A stretch of DNA of 64,000 nt from Sympetrum striolatum (Eukaryota; Arthropoda; Insecta; Odonata; Libellulidae). The position numbers and the translations under genes are program-made. The stretch is taken from positions 54,444,939-54,508,938 of the forward strand of contig OX388351.1 of assembly GCA_947579665.1 (NCBI GenBank). The letters are read 5' to 3'. Below, one piece after another: positions 22,876 to 36,386 of this stretch. Numbering within the stretch: position 1 is the stretch's first letter; each line of letters begins with the position of its first letter. The notes under the pieces were generated by a model that saw nothing but the letters and a program-made list of their open reading frames with translations, was not told the DNA's origin and did not search any database.

Positions 22876-25800
22876 AGTTACCGTTTTCTAATTTTCTTTA
22901 CATGAAAGTTTATTCTAGCTTTTATCTTTACATATTTTAATATATTCATTGGATTTTTCATTGCCTTTCAGTGGTATTTTAATCATAATGTATCATATTT
23001 CATTTTTTGGCTTTTTGGATACTATTTGCTGTATATTTATTATATCTTCTTTGCTAGTTCTTTTTACATTAGATGTTTAATGATTCCAGCCCAAGATAAG
23101 TACACCTCACCAAGAAGGCAAAATGCCCTATTCAGTGGTGGTCCTCGCAATAGTTCAAAATTTTTTGATATTAAAAAGGAACCCAAAAAATAATCCCATG
23201 TATAGTTAATCCGTGGGTGCTATTGATATGCAATTAGGTAGAGACTTTTGTATTTTTATGTGTCTTAAAATTAATTTGAAAGAAATTCAAAGATTTTACT
23301 TAGCCTTACAAATATTCAGAATATGAAGGATATTATATTTTTCCAAAGATTATTGAGAGCGAAGAAATTTTCCATAGCGCACTTCCAAGCGAGTGCACAC
23401 GCAAGTCGCAGAAAATACTATCTAATACTACTAAATCTAAGGCAACCACATAGCAAACCTTATAATCAAAAGCGAATAAAACAATTTTCTAAATACGTAG
23501 CTCAGTGTGTCGATACATTGCTAGGAAGGTGCTAGTAGGTCCTGTCATTCAAATTGCTTTCCATGTAACATCTTTTAACATTTTTTGGTAGTTAAATAAT
23601 TTTTACAATATCATTCCACGAAAAAAAGCCTTCCTGATGGAATACTATATAGGATTTTTATATTTTGATGAAAATAACAATTTGTACTTTTTCCGCAGCA
23701 AATACTGTGGAAAAAGTAGAGATTGTTATTTTTCATTGTGACGTTTTTCCACATCGCCAGAGACTGTGAATTTTCATATCTTGTTCGTCAATTCTACTTA
23801 TTTTTCCATCTCTGGTTTATTGTATCTACGTATCCTTATATCATCAAATGTAGTTTCACAAATCTGTAGTAAGACAATAATGTAAGAATTGAAAGTAAGT
23901 AACTGATACACATAACACGATGTATTTTGGCAGGCAATATGGTTTCGACATTTATAACATCATCAGGGATGAAGATTGAACATTATTTGACATATTTGTG
24001 CAAAATTATGCAGAGAAAAATTAGGAGGTAGGAATTAGAAGAGGGATAAAAATAGCGGGTAATTGGAAAGAAGAATTTACAATCAGCGGAAGGAATTGGG
24101 AAGGGAAATTCTGAGGTGCAACTTTTGATAATCTTGTTATCCTAATTGGAAAGGAGTAAAAATCTCGTAGTTGTTCTATAGCGTTATATAATGTCTCTTA
24201 TTTTGGAAATTAAGGAATTACTTTTCTACTATAAATTGACGACTGGATCCCAAACGGTGGCTTTTTGGGAAGCCACTAAACGACTATTCGGTGTGTTATC
24301 CTCTCCTTGAATAAATTCCAACCGATTTTTCCCAGTTGTTTTCCCATTTTCTCAGAGCTGTGTGCTTCAAAATTTTGATCACGGTCTTCTCTGGATAGTT
24401 TACCCATTTCTTTCCCTGGCTATGGACAAGGAAATGGAAAGCAGTTACTTTTCGGGAAGTACTGTGTTGAAAATCTGGTGGGATTCCTCGTAATTTTCTC
24501 AAGGAAGATTCCGGAAACGTGTCTGGTGCAATAATGTTGAAGCTCAGGTCAAAGAAGTTGAGAGTTCCATGATCGGAATTTTCAGAAGTGAAGAAAAATG
24601 GCCGGGATATAGGCTACTAATGAGACCGATAAAATTGATAGCCTTATGATCGATTCCATTTTCATATGACGCCGCATAATGATCTAGAATCGGAAAAAAG
24701 CTGGACAAAATACGGAAATATTTCTTGAGTATGGAATATAAATAGCATGAATTCTGATGAATCAATTCAGATTACAACCTTGTAAGTCATTATGGTGATT
24801 TGTCTTTGTCTAGAAGATAACATAAAATATGTGAACAAATCTTTTTTCAGAAGCAGGAAATCCTAACATGTATATCCTGGTAGTTAAGTATTGTATACAT
24901 TTTACTTAGAAAGTCTGAGTAGATCGAAAACCTCGAAAAATATTGTGCCTGATTACGGTAGAATCAAAAATTGCTGCACTTGGATTTCGCTATTAATGAC
25001 ACGATAGAGCTGCAAAGGAACATGCTGCTTGATCTGGCATCGTCAGTGTATATGGGCGTAAATTCCGGATATTTTTTCAATAATTACATAATTAACCTTC
25101 TATTGCTCTTAAGCCGTGGTGGAAGCTTTGCTGTATTGACGCATTAGAAAACTTACTTTGGATCATTTATTCCAATTGATATAAAAATAATATCTTTAAA
25201 ATCAATATTTTGTATTACAAATGATGAAATCGAAATGTATCTTAGCGCTGGAACGCTTACGATAATCTAAGTGTTTGCAAGAAGTGAAAATAGTACATGG
25301 GCGGGATTAGAACTCCGTTCTTCCACTTTTCTTACGTGCCTAGATAGTATAGCTTGTTTATTACTTAATTAGAATGTGGGACATCTGGAACAATTTAGGA
25401 CTGCCAACTCACTAATTCTCAACTCTTGTAGAAGCTATTTTGTCTTCAATACCTGCCGTAGTAGCAGTTTTCCCCCAGTTTTTTTAATTCTTATCCCATG
25501 TTTTAGTCTCAATCTCGCCTATAAGAAAGACCCCTTATAGTAATAATAATATTACTAATAATTCATTTTAAAAAGCAACTCTATTTGGACATTTAAACAG
25601 AATCGCTAAAAAGTTCGAATGTGAAGAAAGATTTAGTATTAACATATTGTATGGTACAATGTTAATTTTACTAGGTTCCTTGGTTCCATAGCGTATCTTC
25701 GGCGTGTGCATTCTTTAGTCAACGTGCTGGTTACACGCGCAAAGAAAATATCCACTGACGAGCAAAAGAAATTACAAAAATACTGCCTTCTCCAGGTAAA

Positions 25801-28800
25801 ATCAAAGCGCAATATCTCACCTATATGCTATTAATGATGGCGATGGCACGTTTAATCCATAAAACAGCTCCTATGCTACATTGTTAATTTTACTACGTTC
25901 CAAGTTGCCACTTGACACGTGTATTCCTTGTTTCACGTGTTGGCTACACTCGCAAAGAAAATTTCCAATGACGAAAAAAAGAAACACACTGTGATTCTTA
26001 GTAGTTGAGTAATGTGGGTACTTTCTTTGTACTAGAAATCCGGCAGCAACGCGTTGTGAAGCGCAGTTAATGACGGATATTGGAGATTTTAAAGTACCTT
26101 TAGTATAAACTTAGCTAGTTATGCAATACTTGCGAAATAATTTCAAAGTATCTCTGTTTTTACCGTAAAATTAATTACTCTAAATATGGTAACTAACAAA
26201 AATTGACAGGCATAAATAAAAGTCCCTAATCAGCGTGGTCATACCTCATTAGCTGTAATTTCGTCTCAGCCTTGATTAAGAATGCGACGAAATTCAATAA
26301 ACTATACATTTCCTTCTTTTCTGTACCAAGTACCAAAGGAAAAATGTTCCATTTAACTGGATAGGGTAGCAGAAATATATTGCACAGATGAAATGCGAAT
26401 TTAATCTGATATCGTTTTATGGATTGGATTCAATGTTCATTGAAACAGAGAAAGCAGAAATTTTCAATCGAGAGAAATTTCTTCAAAAAATCTCATGGAG
26501 TAATTCTTGTTATCAAATATAGTATTGCTTAATCCTCTTGTGGTTCTGTTTGTTGTTCATGGCACATTTACCTTTACGAGTAAACCATGTTACAAGAAAA
26601 TTTATCAGCGCAGGTGTGCAGGAGTAGAAAATTCCCGTAATGGTAGGATTGTTTTATTTTAATAGTTCAACAATGAATGTCATTTCGCTTAATTTGCATA
26701 CTATAGCAGTGTTATTTACTTCGCATTGATTTAACTTGAAGTGCAATAGTTCTCTGAAGTTATTATTCATTATGGACGTTTTTTTTATCCTTAAACTTAT
26801 AAACAATTATCTCACGGCTGTTTCATCGTGGTTTTCTCATTTTTGTTGGGTGGCTTTGAGTTACTTATTGCTTACGCCACACAATAATTTAAACAATTCC
26901 TCAGATGTGTCTCACATTGGTTGTATCGCTGACGGATATCATTTCTCCTAAGAGGTATTACTTCGTTTAAAATCAGTGAGCATTTGGGGAGAGGGTTTTG
27001 TAATTTTTTAAAATCGAAATGTAATATCCGGAAAAGGTTGCCCACCCGCATCAAAATCACTTATATAAATTTTTCTCGAAATCAAAAAATATTTTCTGTG
27101 TGATGTTTTTATTTGTTATTAAATTACCGTTTCACTGGTGTTAGGGAAGATATCAATCAAAGAGATCATTGACAAAATTTAACTTCCTGGCAACAGTGAG
27201 CCAGAACGATAATTTACCGTCCATTAGTGCCACATGGTCTCAGTGAAAAGGACAGTGAAGCCGTTCAGTAAAATAACCTCCCAACTATGCTGCATTGATG
27301 CTAGGGATAGTATCATAAGATGAACTTTGTTTTCTAGGCAAGCTTGGCCTAAATTTCAAATAATTTACAAATTAGACAGGTGACAATATTCCTCAAGATA
27401 TAGAATCAGATAGCTAAGCCGTTCCTACATATAGTCGATGGTGGTAAGGGTAGTGGTAGGAGCTCGTAACGGGAGTTTGATGAAAAGTTAAATTTAAACA
27501 GACCATTCCATGAGTTTTCTAAATAATTCTTCATATATTCGAAGGATACCATCCTCCAACCAGTATTGGTGTCCCTTCATTCCTTCCTAACAAGAATATT
27601 GATCTCACCACCTTTATTGGTTGAAAGTTTTATAACTTTTATAGCTTTCCAGTGCTTAATTCCCTCCTTCTTTAGCAAATCAAGGTCTTTGGCAGGTGTA
27701 AGAGATGTCGTTGGCTCGTAATCATCCAATGCCTTCTTTGCCTTCAAGTGAACAAATATTTTTCAGAAGCAGGAAATGCTAACGAATATATCCTGAACGA
27801 TTAGCCTAGTGTAGTAAAAACCCGATTTTGTGTACAATGCACTTCAATAGCCTAATTAGATCGAAAATGCTGCAATTATTGTCCCTGCTTACGGCAAAAT
27901 TAAAAATGCTGCACTTGTTTTTTCTTACAATGTCATGATAAAACCGCAAAGGCACATTCTGTCTCACTTGGATTCCTCAGTGTATGTGGGCGTAAATTCC
28001 AGATAGGTTATGAAGTATACATAACTAACCTGCTATTACTCTTAAGCCGTGGTGAATTTTTCGTTGTTTGCGCATTGGAAAATAAACATTTGGGGGCATA
28101 TTTTTCCAATTTTATCATAAAATTATCTTAGAATTGCAAATTTTGATTTCCATAAGAATAAATCAGAATTTATCACTAGAATGCGTATAAAAACCTAAGG
28201 TTGTGAGAGAAGTGAAAAGTAGTGACTTCGGTGGTACTCGAACACAGGACTTATACTTTTCGTACGTGCCTCTGTTGTGTAGTTGGTTTAACACCTACAA
28301 TAAAAGTGAGAGGCCTGGATTCAATATAGGACTGCTAAGTGTCTATTTTTCTATTATTTTACAACATATTTTATCTTAAATAGCTGGTGTAGAAGTTTTC
28401 ACTCAGTTTTAACATTGTTATCCTATGTTTCAATTCATTTTTATTGTCATAGTCTCATTTTATTTGGATATTACAACAGAATCTTTAAAAAATCCAAACG
28501 TGAAGAAAATCTGGTATAAAAATATTTTGTGGTACAAAATTAATATTATTATGTTCCTTGTTTTCATATCGTACCTTCGGCACATGTGTTCTTTGTCCCA
28601 CGCGCAGCTTACTCGCGAAATGAAAATTTCACTTCCGACCAAAATAAACTACGCAAATATTGCCTTCTCCATGCAAAGTCAAAGTTCCATATCTCACGTA
28701 TATGCTGTTAAAGATCTCGATGGCTCCTGTAATCCATAAAAACAGCTCGTTTTCTGCAATGTTAATTTTACTAGGTTCCTGGTTTTCATAGCGTAACATC

Positions 28801-29000
28801 GGCACGTGTATTCTTTGCCTCACGCGCTGCTAACACGCGAAAAGAAAATTTGCACTGACGAGCATAAGAAACACCCTTGGTGATTCTTAGAAGCTGAGTG
28901 AACTGGGTACTTCCGTTGTTTCCGAAAACCGGCAGCAGCGCTGTGCGGAGCACACACACAGACGGCTTTGGCGATTTTTATATCGTTAGAATAAACATAG
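22876..29000. repeat. Start of a third, diverged tandem unit
   Basis: From about 22,876 the sequence again follows the unit but with much more divergence. It matches A 15-1,000 and 1,400-2,900, then the A 2,930-5,560 type segments. It is internally duplicated: 24,830-26,080 and 27,740-28,960 are imperfect direct repeats. Both end in plus-oriented copies of the SPH upstream-type module (around 25,820-25,990 and 28,690-28,870). Between 26,120 and 27,570 I recognise nothing. The unit resumes far downstream with the SPH last exon at 40,527. Confidence 0.65.
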
Positions 29001-29548
29001 CTAATTATACTAAACTAGCATACATGCATACTTAGAGAAAAAAATTATATCCGTAACAAGTTAATGTGTATATTTTTTAAATTTTGGCGACTATTTTAGA
29101 TATGTAACTATTCTGCTTGGTTTAAACTTTAAAGCATCAATTCTCAAATTAATAATAAAAACCTTAATAATATTTTACCAATATTCCATGCAGGGCCACC
29201 ACAATCACAAAAAATACTTTTTTATGTAAAAATACTAGTTTTATCAAATATTTCAGAATGTATTTCGCATTAACTATTATTTATCATATTCAGGATATAA
29301 TTCTTTCAGTTTAAATTTATTATTCAACTTTTTTGTATCTCTTCTATGCTTTCCAAACAAATGTAAAATTAATTAGATAAAAATTTTGAAATCAGTTGGA
29401 ATAAATACTTAAATATCTACTGAGAGTAAAAGTCAACACTTTATATCAATTTTAATGTAATTACAAAGTATTGCATCCGTTCCCTAAGGCGAGGTTAGGC
29501 CAAAAAAGTGACCTCTAATGAACCTCGCAAAGCAAAGTGTTCTTTTTT
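29001..29548. other. AT-rich spacer with no recognised feature
   Basis: Lies between the end of the third unit's upstream-type module and the first (TG)n element. No gene, terminal repeat or tandem pattern was seen. Confidence 0.5.
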
Positions 29549-29677
29549 ACTTTCTCCATATACGAAGTATAGAGAAAGTATTGTTTTCATGAAAAAATTC
29601 GACTTCGAGATTTCAACGGAAATACATGTTTTGGGGTCCCTAGAACACGATTTGACCATTTTCGGAATGATGTCTGT

Positions 29678-29715
<38 letters not shown>

Positions 29716-31745
29716 TAGTGGGCGCTCTAACGTGAAAACTATTAGTCGTATCAATACCAAACCTCATATATAGCACTGTGGTGTGTGCTGTCAGAGTTGA
29801 TTAGTTTTTCAGGTAAATCGGTAAACCGGAAGTCGAGCTTCATTCGTCTAAGCTCATTTCCGGTTTTCAAAATATCTCCATAAATATGATATATAGGTAT
29901 ATTGTATACACAATAAAAGTTTTAGATAATGTGTTTTACTATAACTTTTGTATTTAAAATATTTTTGTATCACCAGTTGATTAGGAGTTATTCGTGAAAT
30001 ACTGATAAACCGGAAGAAGATGATTATGTACTTTGTGGGCGCTCTAACATGAAAACTATTTGTTGGACCAACACCAAATTTCATATATAGTTTTTTTATT
30101 ATAGTCGTTAGAGTTGATTAGTTCTTGGAGTAAATCGGTTTACCGGAAGTCGAGCTTTATTCTTCAAATCCCATTTCTGGTTTTCAACATATCTCCATAA
30201 ATATGATATTTAGGTATATACTATTATTTACAAATGTTTTAGGAAATTTAATTTGCTATAACTTTTGTATGAAACATATTTTTGTATCACTGATTGTTTA
30301 GGAGTTATTCATGAAATACTGATAAACCGGAAGTTGCCGATTATATACTTTGTGGGCGCTCGGGGCGCTGTGGGGGAAAGGCCAAATTCATCCTTTTTCA
30401 TCGAGCATGTCCCGAAAAACATTATTTATAATGTTTTTGACGTCAAAGATGATAATATATAAATTAATCACTCTTCTTCCTGGTTTAGATGGAATATTGA
30501 GTTCGAAATTACTGTCGTAGATAAATATTTACATCTTATACATGGAGAAAGTCATGTGCTGGCCACAGCAGATTTTTACTTTCTCCATATACGAAGTATA
30601 GAGAAAGTATTGTTTTCATGAAAAAATTCGACTTCGAGATTTCAACGGAAATACATGTTTTGGGGTCCCTAGAACACGTTTTGACTATTTTCGGAATGAT
30701 GTCTGTGTGTATGTGTGTGTGTGTGTGTGTGTGTCTGTATGTGTGTGTGTGTTTGTGGGCGCTCTAACGTGAAAACTATTAATTGTATCAATACCAAACT
30801 TCGTATATAGTACTGTGGTGTGTGCTGTCAGAGTTGTTCAGTTTTTGGAGTAAATCGGTTTACCGGAAGTTGAGCTTCATTCATTTAGGCTCATTTCCGG
30901 TTTTCAAAATATCTCCATTAATATGATATATACGTGCATTGTATTACTTATAAAAGTTTTAGATAATAAAATTTGCTATAACTTTTGTATTTAACATATT
31001 TTTGTATCACCGGTTGATTAGGAGTTGTTTGTGAAATACCGATTAACCGGAGGTAGCTGTTATGTACTTTGTGGGCGCTCTAACTTAAAAAATATTCATT
31101 GTATCAACACCAAATTTCATAAATAGTATTTTGCTCCATGTCGTCAGAGTTGATTAGATTTTGGAGTATATCGGTTTACCGGAAGTTGAGCTTCATTCTC
31201 CAAAGCTCATTTCCGGTTTTCAAAATATCTCCATAATTATGATACTTAGGTATATACTCTTGTTTATAAAACTTTTAGAGGATGTAGTTTACTATAACTT
31301 TTGGTTGAAATATATTTTTGTATCACTGATTGTGTAGGAGTTATTCATGAAATACTGATAAACCGGAAGTTGCTGATTATGTACTTTGTGGGCGCTCTGG
31401 GCTCCATGGGCGAAAGGCTAATTTCATCGTTTTTCATTGATCATGTCCCGTAAAACATTATTTATCATGTTTTTGGCGTCAAAGATAATATATTTATATA
31501 TTAATCACTCATATTCCAAGTTTAGATGGAATATAGAGTTCGAAATTACTGCAGTAGTTAAATATTTACATCTTATATATATGGAGAAAGTCATGTGCTG
31601 GCCACATCAGATTTTTACTTTCTCCATATACGAAGTATAGAGAAAGTATTGTTTTCATGAAAAAATTCGAGTTCGAGATTTCAACGGAAATACACGTTTT
31701 GGGGTCCCTAGAACACGTTTTGACTATTTTCGGAATGATGTCTGT

Positions 31746-31778
<33 letters not shown>

Positions 31779-32580
31779 ATAGTGGACGCTCTAACGTGAA
31801 AACTATTGGTCGTATCAACACCAAACTTCATATATAGTACTGTGGTGTGTGCTGTCAGAATTGATTGGTTTTTGGAGTAAATCGGTCAACCGGAAGTCGA
31901 GCTTTATTCATTAAAGCTCATTTCCGGTTTTCAAAATATCTCCATAAATATGATATATACGTATATTGTATTACTTATAAAAGTTTTAGATAATGTATTT
32001 TACCATAACTTTTGTATTTAACATATTTTTTTATCACCGGTCGATTAGGAGTTATTCGTGAAATACTGATAAACCGGAAGAAGATGATTATGTATTTTGT
32101 GGGCGCTCTAACATGAAAACTATTTGTCGGATCAACACAAAATTTTATATATAATACTTTTATTACAGTCTTTAGAGTTGATTAGTTTTTGGAGTAAATC
32201 GGTCAACCGGAAGTTGAGGTTCATTCTTCAAAGCTCATTTCCGGTTCTCAAAATATCTCCATAAATATTATATTTAGGTATATACTATTATTTATAAATG
32301 TTTTAGAAAATAAATTTTACTATAACTTTTGTATGAAACATATTTTCGTATCACTGATTCTTTAGGAGTTATTCCTTAAATACTGATAAACCCGAAGTTG
32401 CTGATTATGTACTTTGTGGGCGCTCTGGGCTCTATGGGCGAAAGGCCAGTTTCATCGTTTTTCATCCAGCATGTCCCGAACAGCAATATTTATAATGTTT
32501 AGAGTTCGAAATTACTGTCGTAGATAAGTATTTACATTTTATATATGGAGAAAGTCATGTGCTGGCCACATCAGATTTTT
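29549..32580 (+). mobile_element. Three head-to-tail copies of a ~1.0-kb hairpin-ended (TG)n element
   Basis: Units start at 29,549, 30,578 and 31,617 (periods 1,029 and 1,039; the third has about 75 bp deleted). Each begins with ACTTTCTCCATATAC, followed by a loop and GTATAGAGAAAGT, forming a near-perfect hairpin. A (TG)n tract and three ~317-bp subrepeats marked by GTGGGCGCTC follow. Each unit ends with TATATGGAGAAAGTCATGTG and ATCAGATTTTT. The two ends share a 14-bp subterminal inverted repeat. No coding capacity. The design resembles non-autonomous Helitron-like elements of the Helentron/HINE kind (hairpin near one end, internal microsatellite, tandem copies), but this is inference. Confidence 0.6.
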
Positions 32581-32590
32581 TATTTAAAAA

Positions 32591-33256
32591 ATCTGAGTGC
32601 CCAGAGCGCCCACAAAGTACATAATCAGCAACTTCCGGTTTATCAGTATTTCATGAATAACTCCTAAACAATAAGTGATACAAAAATATGTTTCATACAA
32701 AAGCTATAGTAAAATACATTTTCTAAAACATTTATTTTTAATAGTATAAACCTAAATATCATATTTATGGAGAAATTTTGAAAACCGGAAATGAGCTTTG
32801 AAGAATGAAGCTCGACTTCCGGTTGACCGATTTACTCCAAAAACTAATCAACTCTAACGACATCAACCAAAGTACTATATATGAAATTTGGTGTTGAACC
32901 AACAAATAGTTTTCATGTTAGAGCGCCCACAAAGTACATAATCATCTTCTTCCGGTTTATCAGTATTTCACGAATAACTCCTAATCAACCGGTGATACAA
33001 AAATATTTTAAATACAAAAGGTATTGTAATTTATATTATCTAAAACTTTTATAAGTAATACAATATACGTATATATCATATTTATGGAGATATTTTGAAA
33101 ACCGGAAATGAGCTTTAATGAATAAAGCTAGACTTCCGGTTGACCGATCTACTCCAAAAACTAATCAACTCTGACAGCACACACCACAGTACTATATATG
33201 AAGTTTGGTATTTATAGGACTAATAGTTTTTACGTTAGAGCGCCCACTATCACACA

Positions 33257-33333
<77 letters not shown>

Positions 33334-33462
33334 TCAGACATCATTCCGAAAATGGTCAAATCGTGTTCTAGGGACCCCAAAACATGTATTTCCGTTGAAA
33401 TCTCGAAGTCGAATTTTTTCATGAAAACAATACTTTCTCTATACTTCGTATATGGAGAAAGT
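32591..33462 (-). mobile_element. Inverted, 5'-incomplete copy of the hairpin-ended (TG)n element
   Basis: Reverse-oriented copy with a long CA/TG tract (33,250-33,330) and an intact hairpin end at 33,430-33,462. Its other end is missing the GTGCTGGCCAC segment. It meets the third forward unit at a 26-bp near-palindrome (32,570-32,595). Confidence 0.6.
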
Positions 33463-36309
33463 AAAAAGATGGAAAAATGTTGCAAAAACGTTTTTAACTG
33501 GTGTATATAATTTTTTTCAAAGAGAAATTATATTTTAATGGTTACATTTTAATTTTGTTTATCAATAATGAATTTTGAAGGTATTTAACATCCCAGGCAG
33601 CACAACGTCACAAATTGCCCCAAAATATATATATATTATACAGAATCCAAGAGATATGGTTTACCTTAAGGGAAAGAATATCTGTATATGGAAGGGCAAA
33701 GTTAGGGATAAGGAAGGGCAATATCGCAGATAGATTTCCGGTTTTTAAGGGATATCATATCCCTTTAGGCGAAAGCAGCGCTACTAGGGGACGCTAAGAG
33801 AACTAACAGACGTTAGAGCCATTAGCTACGGAAGCAGCATCTAGTGGCTAAAATGTGAACTACCAACGTTTTGGCGCGCCTGATATGAACTGATGAGGCG
33901 GTGTTTAGGAAAACATTGTAATAGTCAAAAAATCGAAATCTAAAATATAAGAGCGGACAAGAAAAAGAATCTTGGTAAATATTTCTGCAAATCTATTTAT
34001 ACCTTGGAATCAACTGCATATGAATAAAAAAAGCTCAAAATAGAAACCATCTCATATTATTTATTTCAACAAAGTAAAAGCAGATACATGATAAAAATAC
34101 AGGATCATCAATGAAAGAAAAATCAATAGGATAAAATTAAACAAGAAACCAAAAAGACAGCAAAGAACTTTATTTCAAGACTTGATAATATAAAATAATA
34201 CAAAAAGTATTAAAGATAGTAAAGCTAACAACCACTATGGATGAAAACCGACGTTTTCACCTTATAACAAAACCAGACATGGAATACAGAATGACCTATA
34301 ACCACTTTGGCAAGCATTGATAGAAAATCACATACAAGGAACCTACATAAAAGGAGCTTGCCTGAACACCAAAACATTTCAATGAGATGGATATGTTAAA
34401 CTAATGATGGTTAGCAACAGCCATTCAATCAAGCAGTAAAGGAAGAATCTTAATCCATGCCATACTCTTTCTACTTACCACTCTTTAGACCAGCAGAAGT
34501 GACTCCATTTCCCAAATTTACACTTCCTTCGACAAAGAATACTACCTAGCATGCCGAGAACCCTTCCATGATAGCATAACAAGATATACATGAAGCCATA
34601 ACAATATAAAGAAACAGAGATACTAACACAATTAGGAAATAAAGAATGATTAAGAGTACAGAAATCTAACTGAATGCACTTTTCATTGACCTGTATATGA
34701 ACAAGTATAGGCTTATTAAAAACACTCCTATCTCCCTATTTTCTCTTCATGTAGCATCAACTGGGATACGCCTACTAGCAAACATTTAGGTTTAAAATCC
34801 TCCTAAAATTTTCAAGAAGAAATAAAGGAAATAATCTTCGAAATATTTGTACTTATACCACAAATTTATTTATAAAAAACAAAAACACGACTGGTTTCAA
34901 CGATAGATCGTCATCTTCTGGTTTTTCAAGAAGAATTCTTGAGTTAGAAGTGAAGGTATACCATAAAGGATATAAAGTTTTAGGTTTCTTTTTCCCATAG
35001 ATATGACTTTACTTCACATTAACTTTTTTACTTAAAAATAGCAATAAATTACTCTAAGTTATCCATTCAACTTCATTAAAATCTATTAAGCATTGAAATA
35101 TAGTAATACAACTAACTCACTCAGAAAAAGGTTGTTAGAAAACACTGCACGAGGAAATGACTACATTTTGGTCTTAGAACATATATGTGAAATACTAAAT
35201 AAAAAGAAGCATAAAAAAGAAAACTAGTTCTGAGAGACAGTATCATTGGCCCATTTAGAAATTTTGAGTTACAAAACAGAATAGACTAAAACTCAGAAAG
35301 AATACTAATACTAATGATTTAAATGTGGAAGTCAAAACGTATCCTTTCTCTCTTAATGCTTTCATTTGCATTGTGTAACTGCAACCCAATTACATTTCCT
35401 TAAACTTAAAAATCAAATTAATTACCATTAGTACCTGAAAGCCTCTACAGATTATCTATAAAGCGAAGTCTTTCAGATAGTTTTTTTCCATATTCTACAA
35501 TCTCAAATTTCAGCAGATAAAATATTCAACAACAACTACTTCAATTCAGGAAGAAAAGATATTTACAGTATATAATTAATTAAACCTTTTCCATTAAAGT
35601 AGTTAAGTGAAGAGAAGTTTTTCCATGATTAAGATGTGAAAAAAATTCTCCTTAAGAATATGAGAATCCATCCATCCTCCAAAATAATTATACATACATC
35701 AACTGTGTCATTCTTCATAAATATGAATAAGAATATATAACATGTGTTTACATGTATTGATCTGGTGATCAAGGTTTTCAGGGAAAGAGCAATTTATATC
35801 TCAGCTTTTAGTCCATAAATGATGGATAAAGCCAACATACTCCATGCTAATAGCTGAATAGAACAGACCCAGCTACAAATTTTTCAATTTTGAACCAAAT
35901 AATATTTTAATCAGAGTCAGTTTTTACGTGCACTAGGTGACTTTAACTCTTATTCTAAAAAATATCTTAGAATAAAGCTAGTATTAAAACTTATCACATC
36001 ATAAAGAATGTCTAAATCCATGACAAGGGATAGATTAGGTTTGAAGGATAGTGAAAAAATGGTCATACATCACGATGATAAACTATATAAATGATGCACA
36101 TATCTGAAAAATAATAGCTTTAGAACCAAAATTCATCTAAGTTCACCACTGCTTAAGAAAGATGTCAAACAGATTCAACAAAAATCTATCATTCTAGGCA
36201 AAATAATGCATATAATTAGGTCTTCGCAGACTTTTTAGACAAAATTATAACATTTTCAAGTAAATTAAATAAAAATATGTAAAAATCTATAGCTTCCTTT
36301 GTTAGAATT

Positions 36310-36386
36310 GAAAGGATACTGTCCTCAGGAGGCTTGTTTTCAGTGGAGTCCATCCCAGGAAGAACTGCTGCAACACATCTGAACAG
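36310..36386 (-). pseudogene. Rab6-like C-terminal exon fragment
   Basis: After a TTTTGTAG acceptor the minus strand reads LFRCVAAVLPGMDSTENKPP. This closely matches the segment near the C-terminus of insect Rab6 (R to C and A to V changes), then diverges. The GTPase core between P-loop and this part (WDTAGQE, NKTDL motifs) is absent from 36,400-37,480, and the prenylated Cys end is lost. It is in the correct order relative to 37,486-37,544 for a minus-strand gene. Confidence 0.65.

Noticed and set aside
29495..33510. Frames of 75-101 codons with Cys-Val or His-Thr runs
   Set aside because: These are translations of the (TG)n/(CA)n microsatellite and of the hairpin end of the mobile element.
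34880..34925. ACGACTGGTTTCAACGATAG segment as a retroelement border
   Set aside because: It looks like a motif seen in arthropod repeats, but no coding region or boundary could be tied to it.
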